Source: Alkalisalibacterium limincola | GTDB taxonomy: Bacteria; Pseudomonadota; Gammaproteobacteria; Xanthomonadales; Xanthomonadaceae | Direction of reading: 5' to 3' | DNA length: 64,000 nucleotides | Assembly: GCF_008017755.1 (NCBI RefSeq) | Contig: NZ_VRTS01000002.1 | Span: 186,001 to 250,000, forward strand | In this document: positions 49,353-59,732 of the stretch, piece after piece | Numbering within the stretch: position 1 is the stretch's first letter | How the letters are laid out: each line of letters begins with the position of its first letter | Notes under the pieces: generated by a model | Told to the model about the DNA's origin: nothing | What the model saw: the letters and a program-made list of their open reading frames with translations, nothing else | Databases searched by the model: none | Program-made: the position numbers and the translations under genes

Positions 49353-50678
49353 ATGCGTTCAGGAGTCGGAGTCAGGTTGGGCCTGGTGGGCCTGGTGATG
49401 CTGGTGTTGATGGTCCCGATGACGATGCTGCGGGGGCTTGTGGCCGAGCGGCAGGCGCGCGCCGCGGAGGTGGCCACGGAGATCGCGGAGGCCAGCAGCC
49501 ATGCCCAGAGGTTGCTCGGACCGATGTTGCTGGTCGAATACGAGGAGCGGCGCCTGCACGTGCGCACCGTGACCGAGGGCGGTGTCGAGCGCGAGGTCAG
49601 CGAGGTGAAGACCGAACGCCGCCGCGAGCTGGTGCTGCCCGACCGGCTGCGGGTGGACAACGAACTGCAGACCGAACGCCGTGGCCGCTCGCTGTTCTCC
49701 ACCCTGCTGGTCCATGCCGTCACCGACCTCCAGGCCGCCTTCACCCTGCCGTCCACGCCGCCGCCCGACACCCGCCCACTGCGCCTGTGGCTGGTCATGG
49801 GGCTGGGGGACAACCGCGGTCTGGGCAGCCTGGAGGTCAGCGTGGGCGGTCGCACGCATGCGCCCCAGCCGGGAACCGGCGTGGGCTGGCTGGAGCAGGG
49901 CGTCCACGTGCCGTTGCCGCTGGACCTGTTGCAGCAGCGCCGCCTGGAGGTGGCCGCGAACATGACGCTCAGCGGTACCGGCTCGATGCACTGGCTGCCG
50001 GCGGGCAGCGAGACCGAGGTGCACGCGCACGGGAGCTGGCCGCACCCGGGCTTCACCGGTGACCGCTTGCCGGTCTCGCCCAGCGTGGCCGCCGACGGGT
50101 TCCGCGCGAAATGGAGCGTCTCGCGCCTGGCCAGCCAGGCCCAGCAGGCGATCGTGCGCTGCGGTGCCGACGCGCCGCACTGCCCCGCGGCGCTGGATGC
50201 GAGCTTCGGCGTGCGCCTGGTGGAGCCTGTCGACCGCAACCTGATGACCGAGCGCGCGATGAAGTACGCGCTGCTGGTGCTCGCACTGGTGCTGGGTGCG
50301 GTGTTCGTGCTGGAGGTCACCCAGCGGCGCGCGGTGCACCCGGTCCAGTACGGCCTGACCGGCCTGGCGCTGGCGATGTTCTTCCTGCTGCTGCTTTCCC
50401 TGTCGGAGCACATCGGCTTCGGTGCAGCCTATCTCGTCGCCGCCGGGGCCAGCACCGCGCTCATCTCCGCCTACCTGTCGGCCCTGCAGCAAGGCCGCGC
50501 CGGCAGGTGGATCGTGCCGCTTGCGCTAGGCGCCCTCTACGGCCTGCTCTACGGCCTGCTGCAGTCCGAGGACTATGCGCTGCTGATGGGCTCGATCGCC
50601 CTGTTCGGGCTGCTGGCGGCGCTGATGCTCGCCACGCGCCATCTCGACTGGAGCCGGGTGGGGGCCACGACGCCATGA
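49353..50678 (+). CDS. creD: CreD-like inner membrane protein
   Basis: Inner-membrane protein of the CreD family; in E. coli and Stenotrophomonas linked to CreBC control and envelope integrity, function unclear. 441 aa from ATG 49353 with GGGGAG upstream. N-terminal helix ([21 protein letters not shown]), a long periplasmic domain, then about six C-terminal helices starting [20 protein letters not shown], with [21 protein letters not shown] and [36 protein letters not shown], the family signature. No creB/creC here. Confidence 0.9.
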   Translation: MRSGVGVRLGLVGLVMLVLMVPMTMLRGLVAERQARAAEVATEIAEASSHAQRLLGPMLLVEYEERRLHVRTVTEGGVEREVSEVKTERRRELVLPDRLRVDNELQTERRGRSLFSTLLVHAVTDLQAAFTLPSTPPPDTRPLRLWLVMGLGDNRGLGSLEVSVGGRTHAPQPGTGVGWLEQGVHVPLPLDLLQQRRLEVAANMTLSGTGSMHWLPAGSETEVHAHGSWPHPGFTGDRLPVSPSVAADGFRAKWSVSRLASQAQQAIVRCGADAPHCPAALDASFGVRLVEPVDRNLMTERAMKYALLVLALVLGAVFVLEVTQRRAVHPVQYGLTGLALAMFFLLLLSLSEHIGFGAAYLVAAGASTALISAYLSALQQGRAGRWIVPLALGALYGLLYGLLQSEDYALLMGSIALFGLLAALMLATRHLDWSRVGATTP

Positions 50679-50704
50679 GAGTGGCCGCAAACCCGCGCGG
50701 ACGT

Positions 50705-50710
50705 TACACT
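50705..50710 (+). promoter_or_regulatory. Candidate -10 element of glyA
   Basis: TACACT 39 bases before the glyA ATG. No convincing -35, so activation or an upstream promoter through creD cannot be excluded. Confidence 0.35.
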
Positions 50711-50748
50711 TTCGGGCTACCCGAGCGCCCGTCTGGAGTCCCCCTCGA

Positions 50749-51999
50749 ATGTTCCCGAAAGACTGCACGATCACTGGATACGACCCTGAGCTGGCCGAGG
50801 CCATCGCCAACGAGCTGCAGCGCCAGGAGGATCACGTCGAGCTGATCGCCTCGGAGAACTACGCCAGCCCGCGCGTGCTCCAGGCCCAGGGCAGCGTGCT
50901 GACCAACAAGTACGCCGAGGGCTACCCGGGCAAGCGCTACTACGGCGGCTGCGAGCACGTGGACGTGGCCGAGAGGCTGGCGATCGAGCGGGCGAAGCAG
51001 CTGTTCGGCGCCGACTACGCCAACGTGCAGCCGCATTCGGGTTCGCAGGCCAACCAGGCGGTGTACCTGGCGCTGCTGCAGCCGGGCGACACGATCCTGG
51101 GCATGAGCCTGGCCCACGGCGGCCACCTCACCCATGGTGCCAAGGTGAACTTCAGCGGCAAGCTGTTCAACGCGGTGCAGTACGGCGTCGACGAGAACGG
51201 CCTGGTCGACTACGACGAAGTGCAGCGCCTGGCCGAGGAGCACCGTCCGAAGATGCTGGTCGGCGGCTTCTCGGCCTATTCGCAGGTGATGGACTGGGAG
51301 CGCATGGCCGCGATCGCGAAGTCGGTCGGTGCGATCTTCTTCGTCGACATGGCGCACGTGGCCGGGCTGGTCGCCGCCGGCGTCTACCCGAACCCGGTGC
51401 CGCACGCCGACGTGTGCACCTCGACGACCCACAAGACCCTGCGTGGCCCGCGCGGCGGCATCATCGTGTGCAAGGCCAACGAGGCCTACGAGAAGAAGTT
51501 CCAGTCGCTGGTGTTCCCGGGCATCCAGGGTGGGCCGCTGATGCACGTGATCGCCGCCAAGGCGGTCGCGTTCAAGGAGGCGCTGGAGCCGGAGTTCAAG
51601 ACCTACCAGGCGCAGGTGGTCAAGAACGCGCAGGCGATGGCGAAGACCCTGATCGGGCGCGGCTACAGGATCGTGTCCGGTGGTACCGAGAACCACCTGT
51701 TCCTGGTCGACCTGATCGACAAGGACCTCACAGGGAAGGATGCCGAGGCTGCCCTCGGCGCCGCCCACATCACGGTCAACAAGAACGCCGTGCCCAACGA
51801 CCCGCGCTCGCCCTTCGTCACCTCGGGCCTGCGCCTGGGCACGCCGGCGGTCACCACGCGCGGCTATGGCGAGAAGGAATGCGTCGATCTGGCCCACTGG
51901 ATCGCCGACGTGCTCGATGCGCCCACCGACACGGGCGCCATCGCCCGCGTGCGCGAGGCGGTCACCGCCCAGTGCCGCGCCTTCCCGGTCTACGGCTGA
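50749..51999 (+). CDS. glyA: Serine hydroxymethyltransferase
   Basis: PLP enzyme interconverting serine and glycine with THF, the main one-carbon source. 416 aa, normal length. Motifs: [76 protein letters not shown], and the PLP lysine in [18 protein letters not shown] precedes the ATG by about 11 bases. Leads into nrdR after 10 bases, a common gammaproteobacterial order before the rib operon. Confidence 0.98.
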   Translation: MFPKDCTITGYDPELAEAIANELQRQEDHVELIASENYASPRVLQAQGSVLTNKYAEGYPGKRYYGGCEHVDVAERLAIERAKQLFGADYANVQPHSGSQANQAVYLALLQPGDTILGMSLAHGGHLTHGAKVNFSGKLFNAVQYGVDENGLVDYDEVQRLAEEHRPKMLVGGFSAYSQVMDWERMAAIAKSVGAIFFVDMAHVAGLVAAGVYPNPVPHADVCTSTTHKTLRGPRGGIIVCKANEAYEKKFQSLVFPGIQGGPLMHVIAAKAVAFKEALEPEFKTYQAQVVKNAQAMAKTLIGRGYRIVSGGTENHLFLVDLIDKDLTGKDAEAALGAAHITVNKNAVPNDPRSPFVTSGLRLGTPAVTTRGYGEKECVDLAHWIADVLDAPTDTGAIARVREAVTAQCRAFPVYG

Positions 52000-52009
52000 C
52001 CCCACCGGA

Positions 52010-52561
52010 ATGCATTGCCCGTTCTGCCAGCACGAAGACACCCGCGTGGTCGATTCGCGGCTGACCGAGGACGGCACGACCGTGCGTCGTCGGCGCGAGT
52101 GCCCGGCCTGCGGGGAGCGCTTCTCGACCTTCGAGACGGCGGAGATCAAGCTGCCGGCGGTGGTGAAGGGCGATGGCCGGCGCGAGGCCTTCGACGAGGG
52201 CAAGCTGCGCGTGAGCTTCGAGCGCGCGCTGCAGAAGCGGCCGGTGTCGGCTGACAAGGTGGACGACGCGGTGCGTGCGATCGTGCACGAGCTGCGGGTC
52301 AGCGCCGAGCGCGAGGTGCCGTCGATGCAGGTGGGTGAGCTGGTCATGCGCGAGCTCAAGAAGCTCGACCAGGTCGCCTTCGTGCGCTTCGCCTCGGTCT
52401 ACCGCCGTTTCGAGGACGTGCAGGCCTTCCGCGAGGAGGTCGAGCGCCTGGAGCGCGACCTGCCCGGGCTCGATGGCCTGCAGCTGCCGCTGCTCGACGA
52501 GGTCAAGGACGCCCAGCGCCAGGACACCTCCACGCGCAGCGGCGGCGAGAAGCGCAAGTGA
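52010..52561 (+). CDS. nrdR: Transcriptional repressor NrdR
   Basis: Zinc-ribbon/ATP-cone repressor of ribonucleotide reductase genes, sensing dATP/ATP. 183 aa from ATG 52010. Zinc ribbon: [17 protein letters not shown] ... [15 protein letters not shown] (Cys3, Cys6, Cys31, Cys34). ATP-cone: [40 protein letters not shown]-like [37 protein letters not shown]. The C-terminal tail past about residue 150 is a species-specific charged extension. GTGA overlap with ribD. Confidence 0.96.
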   Translation: MHCPFCQHEDTRVVDSRLTEDGTTVRRRRECPACGERFSTFETAEIKLPAVVKGDGRREAFDEGKLRVSFERALQKRPVSADKVDDAVRAIVHELRVSAEREVPSMQVGELVMRELKKLDQVAFVRFASVYRRFEDVQAFREEVERLERDLPGLDGLQLPLLDEVKDAQRQDTSTRSGGEKRK

Positions 52562-53687
52562 GCCCGGCCCAGGGGGCGCCGGCGTTCAGCGCCGGCGACG
52601 CCGCGATGATGGCGCGGGCCCTGCAGCTGGCCGAACACGGCCGCTACACCACGCGGCCCAACCCGCTGGTGGGTTGCGTGATTGCCCGCGATGGCGTGGT
52701 GCTGGGCGAGGGCTGGCATTCGCGGGCCGGTGAAGCCCACGCCGAGGTCAATGCGCTGCGCGAAGCGGGTGAAACCGCCCATGGCGCCACCGCCTACGTG
52801 ACGCTGGAACCCTGCGCCCACCATGGACGCACGCCTCCGTGTGCCGATGCGCTGGTGCGCGCGGGCATCACCCGGGTCGTCGCCGCCAGCCAGGACCCGT
52901 TCCACAAGGTGTCCGGACAGGGCTTCGCGATGCTGCGCGCGGCCGGCGTGACGGTCGACGTGGGCCTGATGGAGGCCCAGGCGCGCGCGCTCAACCGCAG
53001 TTTCTTCTCGCGCGTCGAGCGCGGCCGCCCCTGGCTGCGGGTCAAGCTGGCGATGAGCCTGGACGGCCGCACCGCGCTGGCCAGCGGCGAAAGCCTGTGG
53101 ATCACGTCGGAGGCCTCGCGCATCGACGTGCAGCGCTGGCGGGCGCGCTCCGGCGCGATCCTGACCGGGCTGGGCACCGTGCTGGCCGACGACCCGCGCC
53201 TGACCGTGCGCCTGCCCGAGGACGAGGTGGCGGACATGCCGCCGCCGCTGCGCGTCGTGCTCGACACGCGCGGGCGGATGCCGTCGGCTGCGCGTCTGGT
53301 GACCGATGGCGCCGCACCGACGCTGGCCGTGCATGCCGATGATTTCGTTCCCGCCTACGACGACCACGTCGAGGCGTTCCCGGTCCGCCGCGTCGCGCCC
53401 ACCTCGACCTGCACGCCGTGGTCTCGCAGCTGGCCCAGCGCGGCATCAACGAGATCCAGGTCGAGGCCGGCGCCACGCTTTCGGGCGCGCTGCTGGCCGC
53501 CGGCCTGGTCGATGAACTTCTCGTCTACGTCGCCCCGGTGCTGCTGGGCGACACCGGCCGGCCGCTGCTGTCGGGCATCTCGCCGGCCACGATGGCCGAT
53601 CGGATCGGCCTGGAGCTGCTTGAATCGCGCCAGGTCGGCCCCGATCTCCGTCTGATGCTGCGGCCCCGCGAGCGCAGCGAACCCTGA
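52558..53687 (+). CDS. ribD: Bifunctional pyrimidine deaminase/reductase RibD (frameshifted)
   Basis: Second and third steps of riboflavin synthesis. GTG 52558 overlaps nrdR. N-terminal deaminase: [10 protein letters not shown], zinc ligands in [14 protein letters not shown] and [19 protein letters not shown]-terminal reductase: [39 protein letters not shown], then in another frame [31 protein letters not shown]. One G missing near 53397 (GCG-GCC-CAC) restores [17 protein letters not shown] and about 376 aa. Confidence 0.94.
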
Positions 53688-53704
53688 TCCGGTCTGGAGC
53701 CCCC

Positions 53705-54322
53705 ATGTTCACAGGACTCATCGAAGCCGTCGGCCGCCTGCGCCAGCGCGAACCCGTCGGAGGCGACGTGCGCCTGGTCGTGGACATGGCCGGCCTGCCG
53801 CGGGAGGGGCTGGCCCTGGGCGAGAGCATCGCGGTGTCGGGCGTGTGCCTGACCGTGGTCGAGCTCGATACCGACAGCTTCGCCGCGGATGTGTCGAATG
53901 AAACCCTGTCGCGCACCACGCTGGGTGCGCTGGCCGACGGTGCCCCGGTGAACCTGGAGCGCGCGCTGCGCGCCGATGCCCGGCTGGGCGGTCACCTCGT
54001 GTCGGGCCACGTCGACGGCGTCGGCGAGGTGGTGTCGGTCGAGGAGGACGCGCGCTCGCAGCGCTGGCGCTTCCGTGCCCCGGGCACCCTGATGCGCTAC
54101 ATCGCCGAGAAGGGGTCGGTCTGCATCGATGGCACCAGCCTGACGGTGAATGCCGTCGGGGCCGACACCTTCGACGTGAACCTGGTGCCGCACACCGTGT
54201 CGCACACCGCCTTTTCCGCCGCCGGTCCCGGCCAGGCGGTCAACCTCGAGGTCGACCTGGTCGCCCGCTACGTCGAGCGCCTGCTCGCCCACCGCGGCGA
54301 TGCCGCTGGAGAAACCGCATGA
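53705..54322 (+). CDS. ribE: Riboflavin synthase alpha chain
   Basis: Dismutates two lumazines to riboflavin. 205 aa, two homologous lumazine-binding barrels: [65 protein letters not shown]; second copy [44 protein letters not shown]. Four-base overlap with ribBA. Named ribE here (ribC in some systems). Confidence 0.97.
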   Translation: MFTGLIEAVGRLRQREPVGGDVRLVVDMAGLPREGLALGESIAVSGVCLTVVELDTDSFAADVSNETLSRTTLGALADGAPVNLERALRADARLGGHLVSGHVDGVGEVVSVEEDARSQRWRFRAPGTLMRYIAEKGSVCIDGTSLTVNAVGADTFDVNLVPHTVSHTAFSAAGPGQAVNLEVDLVARYVERLLAHRGDAAGETA

Positions 54323-55423
54323 GCTTCGCCCCCGTCCCCGAACTGCTCGAGGAGATCCGCGCCGGCCGCATGGTCGTCATCGTCGACGACGAGGACCGCG
54401 AGAACGAGGGCGACCTGATCATGGCCGCCGAGCTGGTCAAGCCCTCCGACATCAACTTCATGGTCACCCATGCCCGCGGCCTGGTGTGCCTGTCGCTGAC
54501 CCGCGAGCGCTGCCAGCAGCTGGGCCTGGCGCCGATGGTCAGCGACAACCGCTCCCAGCACCACACCAACTTCACCGTATCGATCGAGGCCGCCGAGGGC
54601 GTCACCACCGGTATTTCCGCCTACGACCGGGCGCACACGGTGCGCACCGCGGTGCGGCCGGACGCCGGCCCGGACGACCTCGCCCAGCCGGGCCACATCT
54701 TCCCGTTGATGGCGCAGCCCGGCGGCGTGCTGACCCGCGCCGGCCACACCGAGGCGCGCCGACCTGGCCCTTCTGGCCGGCCTGGAGCCCGCCGGCGTGC
54801 TGGTGGAGGTGCTCAACGACGACGGCAGCATGGCGCGCCGGCCGCAGCTGGAGGCGTTCGCGAAGCAGCACGGCCTTAAGATCGGCTCGATCGAGGACCT
54901 GATCGCCCACCGCCTGGCCACCGAACACACCGTGGAGCGCATCGACGAGCGCGAGATCGACACCGAGTTCGGCCCGTTCCGGTTGCTGACCTGGCGCGAC
55001 CGCATCGCCCACGACCTGCACTTCGCCCTGGTGCGCGGCACGCCCGACGCCAGCCGCCCGGTGCTGACCCGGGTGCACGTGAAGAACCCGCTGTCGGACG
55101 TGCTGCACTGGCGGCGGGGTGACTTCGGCGTCGCGATCACCGACGCGCTGCGCATGATCGACGAGGCCGGGGAGGGCGTGCTGGTGGTGCTGGCCGAGCC
55201 GGTCGACCCCAAGCGACTGCTGGCCCGCCTGCGCCAGCAAGCCGAGCCCGCCGCGGGCAAGGCCAGTTCCGCGGAATGGCGTCGCAACGGGGCCGGCGCG
55301 CAGATCCTGGCCGACCTGGGCCTGAAGCAGCTGCGCGTGATCGGGACGCCGCGGCGCCAGATCGGCCTGGCCGGGTACGGCCTGGAAGTGGTCGATTACG
55401 TCGACCCGGCGGCCCCGCGCTAA
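54319..55423 (+). CDS. ribBA: DHBP synthase with degenerate RibA-like C-terminal domain (frameshifted)
   Basis: N-terminal RibB makes dihydroxybutanone phosphate from ribulose-5-phosphate: [42 protein letters not shown]-like [44 protein letters not shown]-terminal half resembles GTP cyclohydrolase II by position and length but has no cysteine where the zinc-binding CxC and distal Cys should be ([16 protein letters not shown]), so it should not be a working RibA. The frame shifts by +1 near 54756 in a GCGCGC stretch (loss of two bases or gain of one); restored, about 368 aa. A separate ribA is expected elsewhere. Confidence 0.92.
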
Positions 55424-55453
55424 ACTGCCCCTTCCCCAGAGTCCAGACTGCCC

Positions 55454-55948
55454 ATGACCCATTACGAAGGTGAGCTGCGCGTCACCGCCGGTGATCGCTT
55501 CGCGATCCTCGCCGCGCGCTGGAACCCCCGCATCACCGACGCGCTGGTGGAAGCCGCGCGCAAGACCTTCGCCGACAACGGCGTGGACCCGTCCGACGTG
55601 GACGTGGTGCGGGTGCCGGGCACCTGGGAGCTTCCTGCCGCCGCCGCCACGATCGCCGCCGCCGGCGCCCACGTGGCGATCGTCGCGCTGGGCTGCGTGG
55701 TGCGTGGCGACACCCGCCACTACGAGCACGTCGCCGACGAGTGCGCCCGCGGCCTGATGCAGGTGTCGATCGACCACTGCCTGCCGGTGTGCAACGGCGT
55801 GCTGGCCGTCGAACAGCACGAGGACGCCGAGGCCCGCGCCGGTGGCAGCCACGGCAACAAGGGCGAGGAGGCGGCGCTGGCCGCGATGGAGATGGCGAAC
55901 CTGCTGCCGCGACTGGTGGAGGCCGCGCAAGCGGAGGCCGCGCGATGA
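55454..55948 (+). CDS. ribH: 6,7-dimethyl-8-ribityllumazine synthase
   Basis: Condenses the RibD and RibB products. 164 aa. [68 protein letters not shown] (with the catalytic His), [34 protein letters not shown]. Thirty bases after ribBA, four-base overlap with nusB. Substrates come from the two genes just upstream. Confidence 0.97.
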   Translation: MTHYEGELRVTAGDRFAILAARWNPRITDALVEAARKTFADNGVDPSDVDVVRVPGTWELPAAAATIAAAGAHVAIVALGCVVRGDTRHYEHVADECARGLMQVSIDHCLPVCNGVLAVEQHEDAEARAGGSHGNKGEEAALAAMEMANLLPRLVEAAQAEAAR

Positions 55949-56406
55949 GCACACGCAAGAGCGATGGCATCGACTTCGCCGCGCGCTCGCGCTCGCGCCG
56001 CCGCGCGCTGCAGGCGATCTACGCCTGGCAGATGTCGGGCACGCCGCTGGCGCGCCTGCTCGAGGAGTTCGCCCACGAGCAGGACATGAACGTCGCCGAC
56101 GCGGCCTACTTCGAAGACCTGGTCACCGGCGTGGTGCGCGGCGCGAAGGCGCTCGACGAGGCCCTGTCGGGCTTCCTCGACCGCGGCATCGACCAGGTCG
56201 ACCCGATCGAGCGCGGCGTGCTGCGCATTGCCGCCTACGAGATGCTGCACCGCCCCGACGTGCCCTACCGCGTGGTCATCAACGAAGCGATCGAGACCAC
56301 CAAGCGCTTCGGTGCCGACCACGGCCACAGCTACATCAATGGCGTGCTCGACAAGGCCGCCGCGCAGTGGCGTGCGGTCGAGGCGGAAGCGGCGCGCAAG
56401 GGATGA
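55945..56406 (+). CDS. nusB: Transcription antitermination protein NusB
   Basis: Binds boxA with S10 and supports rRNA antitermination. 153 aa from ATG 55945; the frame is open further back but inside rib[63 protein letters not shown]-like region, [34 protein letters not shown] are all typical. Conserved ribH-nusB-thiL-pgpA order. Confidence 0.97.
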   Translation: MSTRKSDGIDFAARSRSRRRALQAIYAWQMSGTPLARLLEEFAHEQDMNVADAAYFEDLVTGVVRGAKALDEALSGFLDRGIDQVDPIERGVLRIAAYEMLHRPDVPYRVVINEAIETTKRFGADHGHSYINGVLDKAAAQWRAVEAEAARKG

Positions 56407-56412
56407 GCCGGC

Positions 56413-57395
56413 GTGACCGCGTCGGGTGAGTTCGACCTGATCGCGCGCATCCGCGAGCGCTGCCCGCAGCGCGAGGATGTTCGCCTGGGCATCGGCGACG
56501 ATGCCGCGCTGCTGCAGCCGCCGATGGGCGAGCTGCTGGCGATCACCTCCGACACGCTGAATTCCGGCGTGCATTTCCCGACCAGCACCGACGCCGAGGC
56601 GGTCGGTCACAAGGCCCTGGCGGCGAACCTCAGCGACCTGGCCGCGATGGGCGCCCGCCCGTTGTGGTGCACCTTGTCGCTGTGCCTGCCCGACTCCGAC
56701 CCGGACTGGCTGGATCGCTTCCTCGACGGTTTCCTGGTGCTGGCGCAATCCCACGGCATCGCGCTGGTGGGAGGCGACACGACCCGGGGTCCGCTGTCGA
56801 TTTCGGTTACCGCGATCGGCTCGGTGCGGGACGGCCAGGCGCTGCGGCGCGATGGCGCCCGTGCCGGCGACGACGTGTGGCTGACCGGTACGGTCGGTGA
56901 TGCCGCGGCCGGCCTGCTGCTGGTGAGCAATCCCGACACGCTGGGCCAACCCGATGACGTCGCCTTCCTGCGCGGCCGGCTGGATCGTCCCACCCCCCGG
57001 GTGGCCGCCGGGATCGCGCTGCGTGGTCTGGCCAGCGCGGCGATCGACGTGTCCGACGGCGTGCTGGCCGACCTGGGGCATGTGCTGGAGGCCAGCGGCC
57101 TCGCGCCGAATTGAAGCTTGAAGCGGTGCCGGCATCACCCGCGCTGGCGGCTTGCGTGCCCGTGCCCGGGCGCCACGTATTGCAACTCACCGGCGGTGAC
57201 GATTACGAACTGTGCTTCACCGCCGACCGCCAACAGCGCGACCAGGTGGTCGCCACGCTGGCAGCACTGGATGTGGCCGTGACCCGGATCGGAACCTGTA
57301 CCGAGGCCCGCGGCCTGCGGGTGTTCGACGCCGGCGGCGAGGCCTGGCAGCCGCCCACCACCGGCTATCGCCACTTCGACGGACCGGCCGGATGA
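56413..57395 (+). CDS. thiL: Thiamine-monophosphate kinase (frameshifted)
   Basis: Last step of thiamine pyrophosphate synthesis. GTG 56413: ASGEFDLIARIRERCPQREDVRLGIGDDAALLQ (Mg-ATP site), TDTLNSGVHFP-like SDTLNSGVHFP, GHKALAANLSDLAAMGARPLWCTLSL, LVGGDTTRGPLSISVTAIG, GAGDDVWLTGTVGDAAAGL-like region. The C-terminal part (HVLQLTGGDDYELCFTA) is in another frame; one G missing near 57103 restores SGLGAELKLEAVPASPAL and about 327 aa. ATGA overlap with pgpA. Confidence 0.94.
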
Positions 57396-57916
57396 GCGAG
57401 CCCACCGCAGCTGCCGGTGCCACGGCATACCAGCCGCTCAACGCGCGCACGATGCTGGTCCACCCGCTGGGCTGGCTGGCCACCGGCGCAGGCTCCGGCT
57501 TGTCGCCCAGGGCCCCGGGCACCGCCGGTTCGATCGCCGGCCTGCTGCCGTGGCTGCTGCTGGCGCAACTGCCGCCGCTGGCCTACCTCGCCGTCACCGC
57601 GCTGGTGTTCGTGCTGGGTACGTGGTCGGCGAACTGGGTCATCGCACGCACCGGCGTGCAGGATCCGGGGGCCGTCGTCGTCGACGAGTGGGTCGGCCTG
57701 TGGCTGGCGCTGTTCCTGGTGCCGGCCGGCTGGGCCTGGGTGCTGGCCGGCTTCGTCCTGTTCCGCCTCTTCGACATCCTCAAGCCCTGGCCGTGTTCCT
57801 GGGCCGACCGCCGCCTCAAGGGTGGAATGGGCGTCATGATCGACGACGTGTTCGCCGGGCTGTACGCACTGGCGCTGCTGCAGGCGGCGTCCTGGGTGCT
57901 GGCGCGCGCCGCGTAG
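57392..57916 (+). CDS. pgpA: Phosphatidylglycerophosphatase A
   Basis: Membrane phosphatase making phosphatidylglycerol. 174 aa from ATG 57392. HPLGWLATGAGSGLSPRAPGTAGSIAGLLPWLLL is the family start; VQDPGAVVVDEWVGLWLALFLVP carries the catalytic Asp/Glu region, then FRLFDILKPWPCSWADRRLKGGMGVMIDDVFAGLYA. About four transmembrane helices. Last gene of the rib-nus-thi-pgp series, converging on the GlcD-like gene. Confidence 0.96.
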   Translation: MSEPTAAAGATAYQPLNARTMLVHPLGWLATGAGSGLSPRAPGTAGSIAGLLPWLLLAQLPPLAYLAVTALVFVLGTWSANWVIARTGVQDPGAVVVDEWVGLWLALFLVPAGWAWVLAGFVLFRLFDILKPWPCSWADRRLKGGMGVMIDDVFAGLYALALLQAASWVLARAA

Positions 57917-57932
57917 CTGCGCTCGGAGCGGC

Positions 57933-59348
57933 TCAGGTCGGTGGCAGCAGCTTGCCGGGGTTCATGATGCCCTGAGGGTCGAACTGCGCCTTCACCGCGC
58001 GCATCATCGCCAGCGTCGGCGCGTCGACCGCACGGCCCATGAAGTCGCGCTTGGCCAGGCCGATGCCGTGTTCGCCCGACAGCGTGCCGTCCAGCGACAG
58101 CACTGCGTCGAACACGCCATGCATCGCGGCCTCGGCCCGGCGGCTTTCGTCCGCGTCGGCGGGGTCGTAGAGGATGTTGGTGTGCAGGTTGCCGTTGCCG
58201 GCGTGGCCGAAGCACACAATGGTCAGCCCATGCCGTCGCGACAGCGCCCGTACCGCCTCGACCAGTGCGGGGATGCGCGAGACCGGCACGACCACGTCCT
58301 CGTTGATCTTGCCCGGCGCGATCGTGCGCAGGGCCGGTGACAGCGCCTTGCGTGCGGCCCACAGCTTCAGGCGCGCGGCTTCGTCGGGCGCGTCGTCGAT
58401 GCCGATCGCACCGGGACCATCGGCAGCGCGGCGCAGCGCGGCGACAGCGTGGGGAAGGGTGTCCGGGTCGCCGTCGGCCTCGATCATCAGCAGCGCGCCG
58501 GCGGCGGGAATGTCGGCACCACCGACTTCGCGGGCCAGGCGCACGCAGTCGCCGTCCATGAACTCCAGCATCGACGGCACCACCGGCTGCGCCATCAGCC
58601 GCGCCACCGCGGCGGCGGCGGATTCGACGCTGTCGTAGAGCGCGCGCAGTGCCTGGCGGGCGCGGGGTTTCGGGCTCAGCTTCAGCGTCGCCTCCACCAC
58701 CAGGCCCAGCGTGCCCTCCGAGCCGATGACGAAGCGGGTGAAGTCGTAGCCGGTGCTGGCCTTGGTGGTGTTGCCGCCACAGCGGATCAGCTCGCCGTTG
58801 CCGGCCACCAGCGCCAGGCCCAGCACGTTGTCGCGGGTCGCTCCGTATTTCACCGCCGCCGGCCCGCCGGCATTCGTGGCGATGTTGCCGCCGATCGTGC
58901 AGTACGGGGCCGAGGTCGGGTCGGGCGGCCAGAAGAAGCCGTGCTCGGCGGCCGCCTCCTGCAGCCGGCCATTGAGCAGGCCGGGTTCCACCACCGCCAG
59001 CCGGTCCTCGGGTGCCAGCCGCAGCAGCCGGTCCATGCGCTCGAAGCTGACCACCAGGCCGCCCCCGGACGGCACGCTGGCACCAGTGGTGTTGGTGCCG
59101 CGGCCACGTGCAACCACGGGCATGCGCGCGTCGCGGCAGGCGGCCACCAGGGCCTGCACCTGGGCCACTTCGCGCGGCAGCGCGACGGCGGCGGGCATCG
59201 CCTGGCGGCGCGAGTTGTCGTAGCCGTAGGCCAGGCATTCGCCCGGGTCGGTCAGCAGCGCCTGCCCGCCCAGCGCATCGCGAAGCCGGGTGGCCAGTCG
59301 CGGGTCCAGGGTGCGGGTGTCGCCAGGGCCATCGTGAGCCACGTGCAC
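57933..59348 (-). CDS. FAD-linked oxidase, GlcD/D-lactate dehydrogenase family
   Basis: Flavoprotein oxidising a D-2-hydroxyacid (glycolate, D-lactate or D-2-hydroxyglutarate; not decidable here). 471 aa from GTG 59348. PCMH-type FAD domain: VVARGRGTNTTGASVPSGGGLVVSFERMDRLL, TIGGNIATNAGGPAAVKYGATRDNVLG, YDFTRFVIGSEGTLGLV. C-terminal cap: CFGHAGNGNLHTNIL (metal-binding His pair), LSGEHGIGLAKRDFM, FDPQGIMNPGKLLP. It follows yraN by 6 bases. The natural Fe-S partner may be the GlcF-like protein at 3.65-4.8 kb. Confidence 0.9.
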   Translation of the reverse strand: MHVAHDGPGDTRTLDPRLATRLRDALGGQALLTDPGECLAYGYDNSRRQAMPAAVALPREVAQVQALVAACRDARMPVVARGRGTNTTGASVPSGGGLVVSFERMDRLLRLAPEDRLAVVEPGLLNGRLQEAAAEHGFFWPPDPTSAPYCTIGGNIATNAGGPAAVKYGATRDNVLGLALVAGNGELIRCGGNTTKASTGYDFTRFVIGSEGTLGLVVEATLKLSPKPRARQALRALYDSVESAAAAVARLMAQPVVPSMLEFMDGDCVRLAREVGGADIPAAGALLMIEADGDPDTLPHAVAALRRAADGPGAIGIDDAPDEAARLKLWAARKALSPALRTIAPGKINEDVVVPVSRIPALVEAVRALSRRHGLTIVCFGHAGNGNLHTNILYDPADADESRRAEAAMHGVFDAVLSLDGTLSGEHGIGLAKRDFMGRAVDAPTLAMMRAVKAQFDPQGIMNPGKLLPPT

Positions 59349-59354
59349 CTCCGC

Positions 59355-59732
59355 CTACAGGTCGTCGAGCCGGAACGCATCGCGGATCCATTCGATCACC
59401 GGTGCGTCGTCACTGCCAGTCACCGACACCACGTCGAAGCGGCAGGGCCGTTGCGACAGCGTCGGGTTGCGCAGCAGCCAGGCCTGGGCGGCCCGCGCCA
59501 GCTTGCGCATCTTGCGCCAGTCGACCGAGTCGGCGCCGTCGCCGAAATCGCTGCGGGCGCGGTAGCGCACCTCGGTGAACGCGACCGTGTCGCCATCGGC
59601 CATGACCAGGTCGAGTTCGCCGACCTTGAAGTGGGCATTGGCTTCGATCAGTCGCAGGCCACGGGCTTCCAGGTACGTGCGCGCGGCGGCCTCGAAGGCC
59701 GCGCCGCGCGCACGGGTGTCACTCGCCGCCAA
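59355..59732 (-). CDS. yraN: UPF0102 family protein YraN
   Basis: Small nuclease-like (restriction-endonuclease fold) protein of unsettled role. 125 aa: [52 protein letters not shown] carries the conserved GELD...ExR core. Overlaps lpoA by 14 bases. The order rsmI (divergent), lpoA, yraN is conserved in gammaproteobacteria. Confidence 0.94.
   Translation of the reverse strand: MAASDTRARGAAFEAAARTYLEARGLRLIEANAHFKVGELDLVMADGDTVAFTEVRYRARSDFGDGADSVDWRKMRKLARAAQAWLLRNPTLSQRPCRFDVVSVTGSDDAPVIEWIRDAFRLDDL

Noticed and set aside
53688-54318. FMN riboswitch in the rib cluster
   Set aside because: The rib genes are spaced by 0-30 bases or overlap, leaving no room for an RFN leader, and no RFN-like core was seen.
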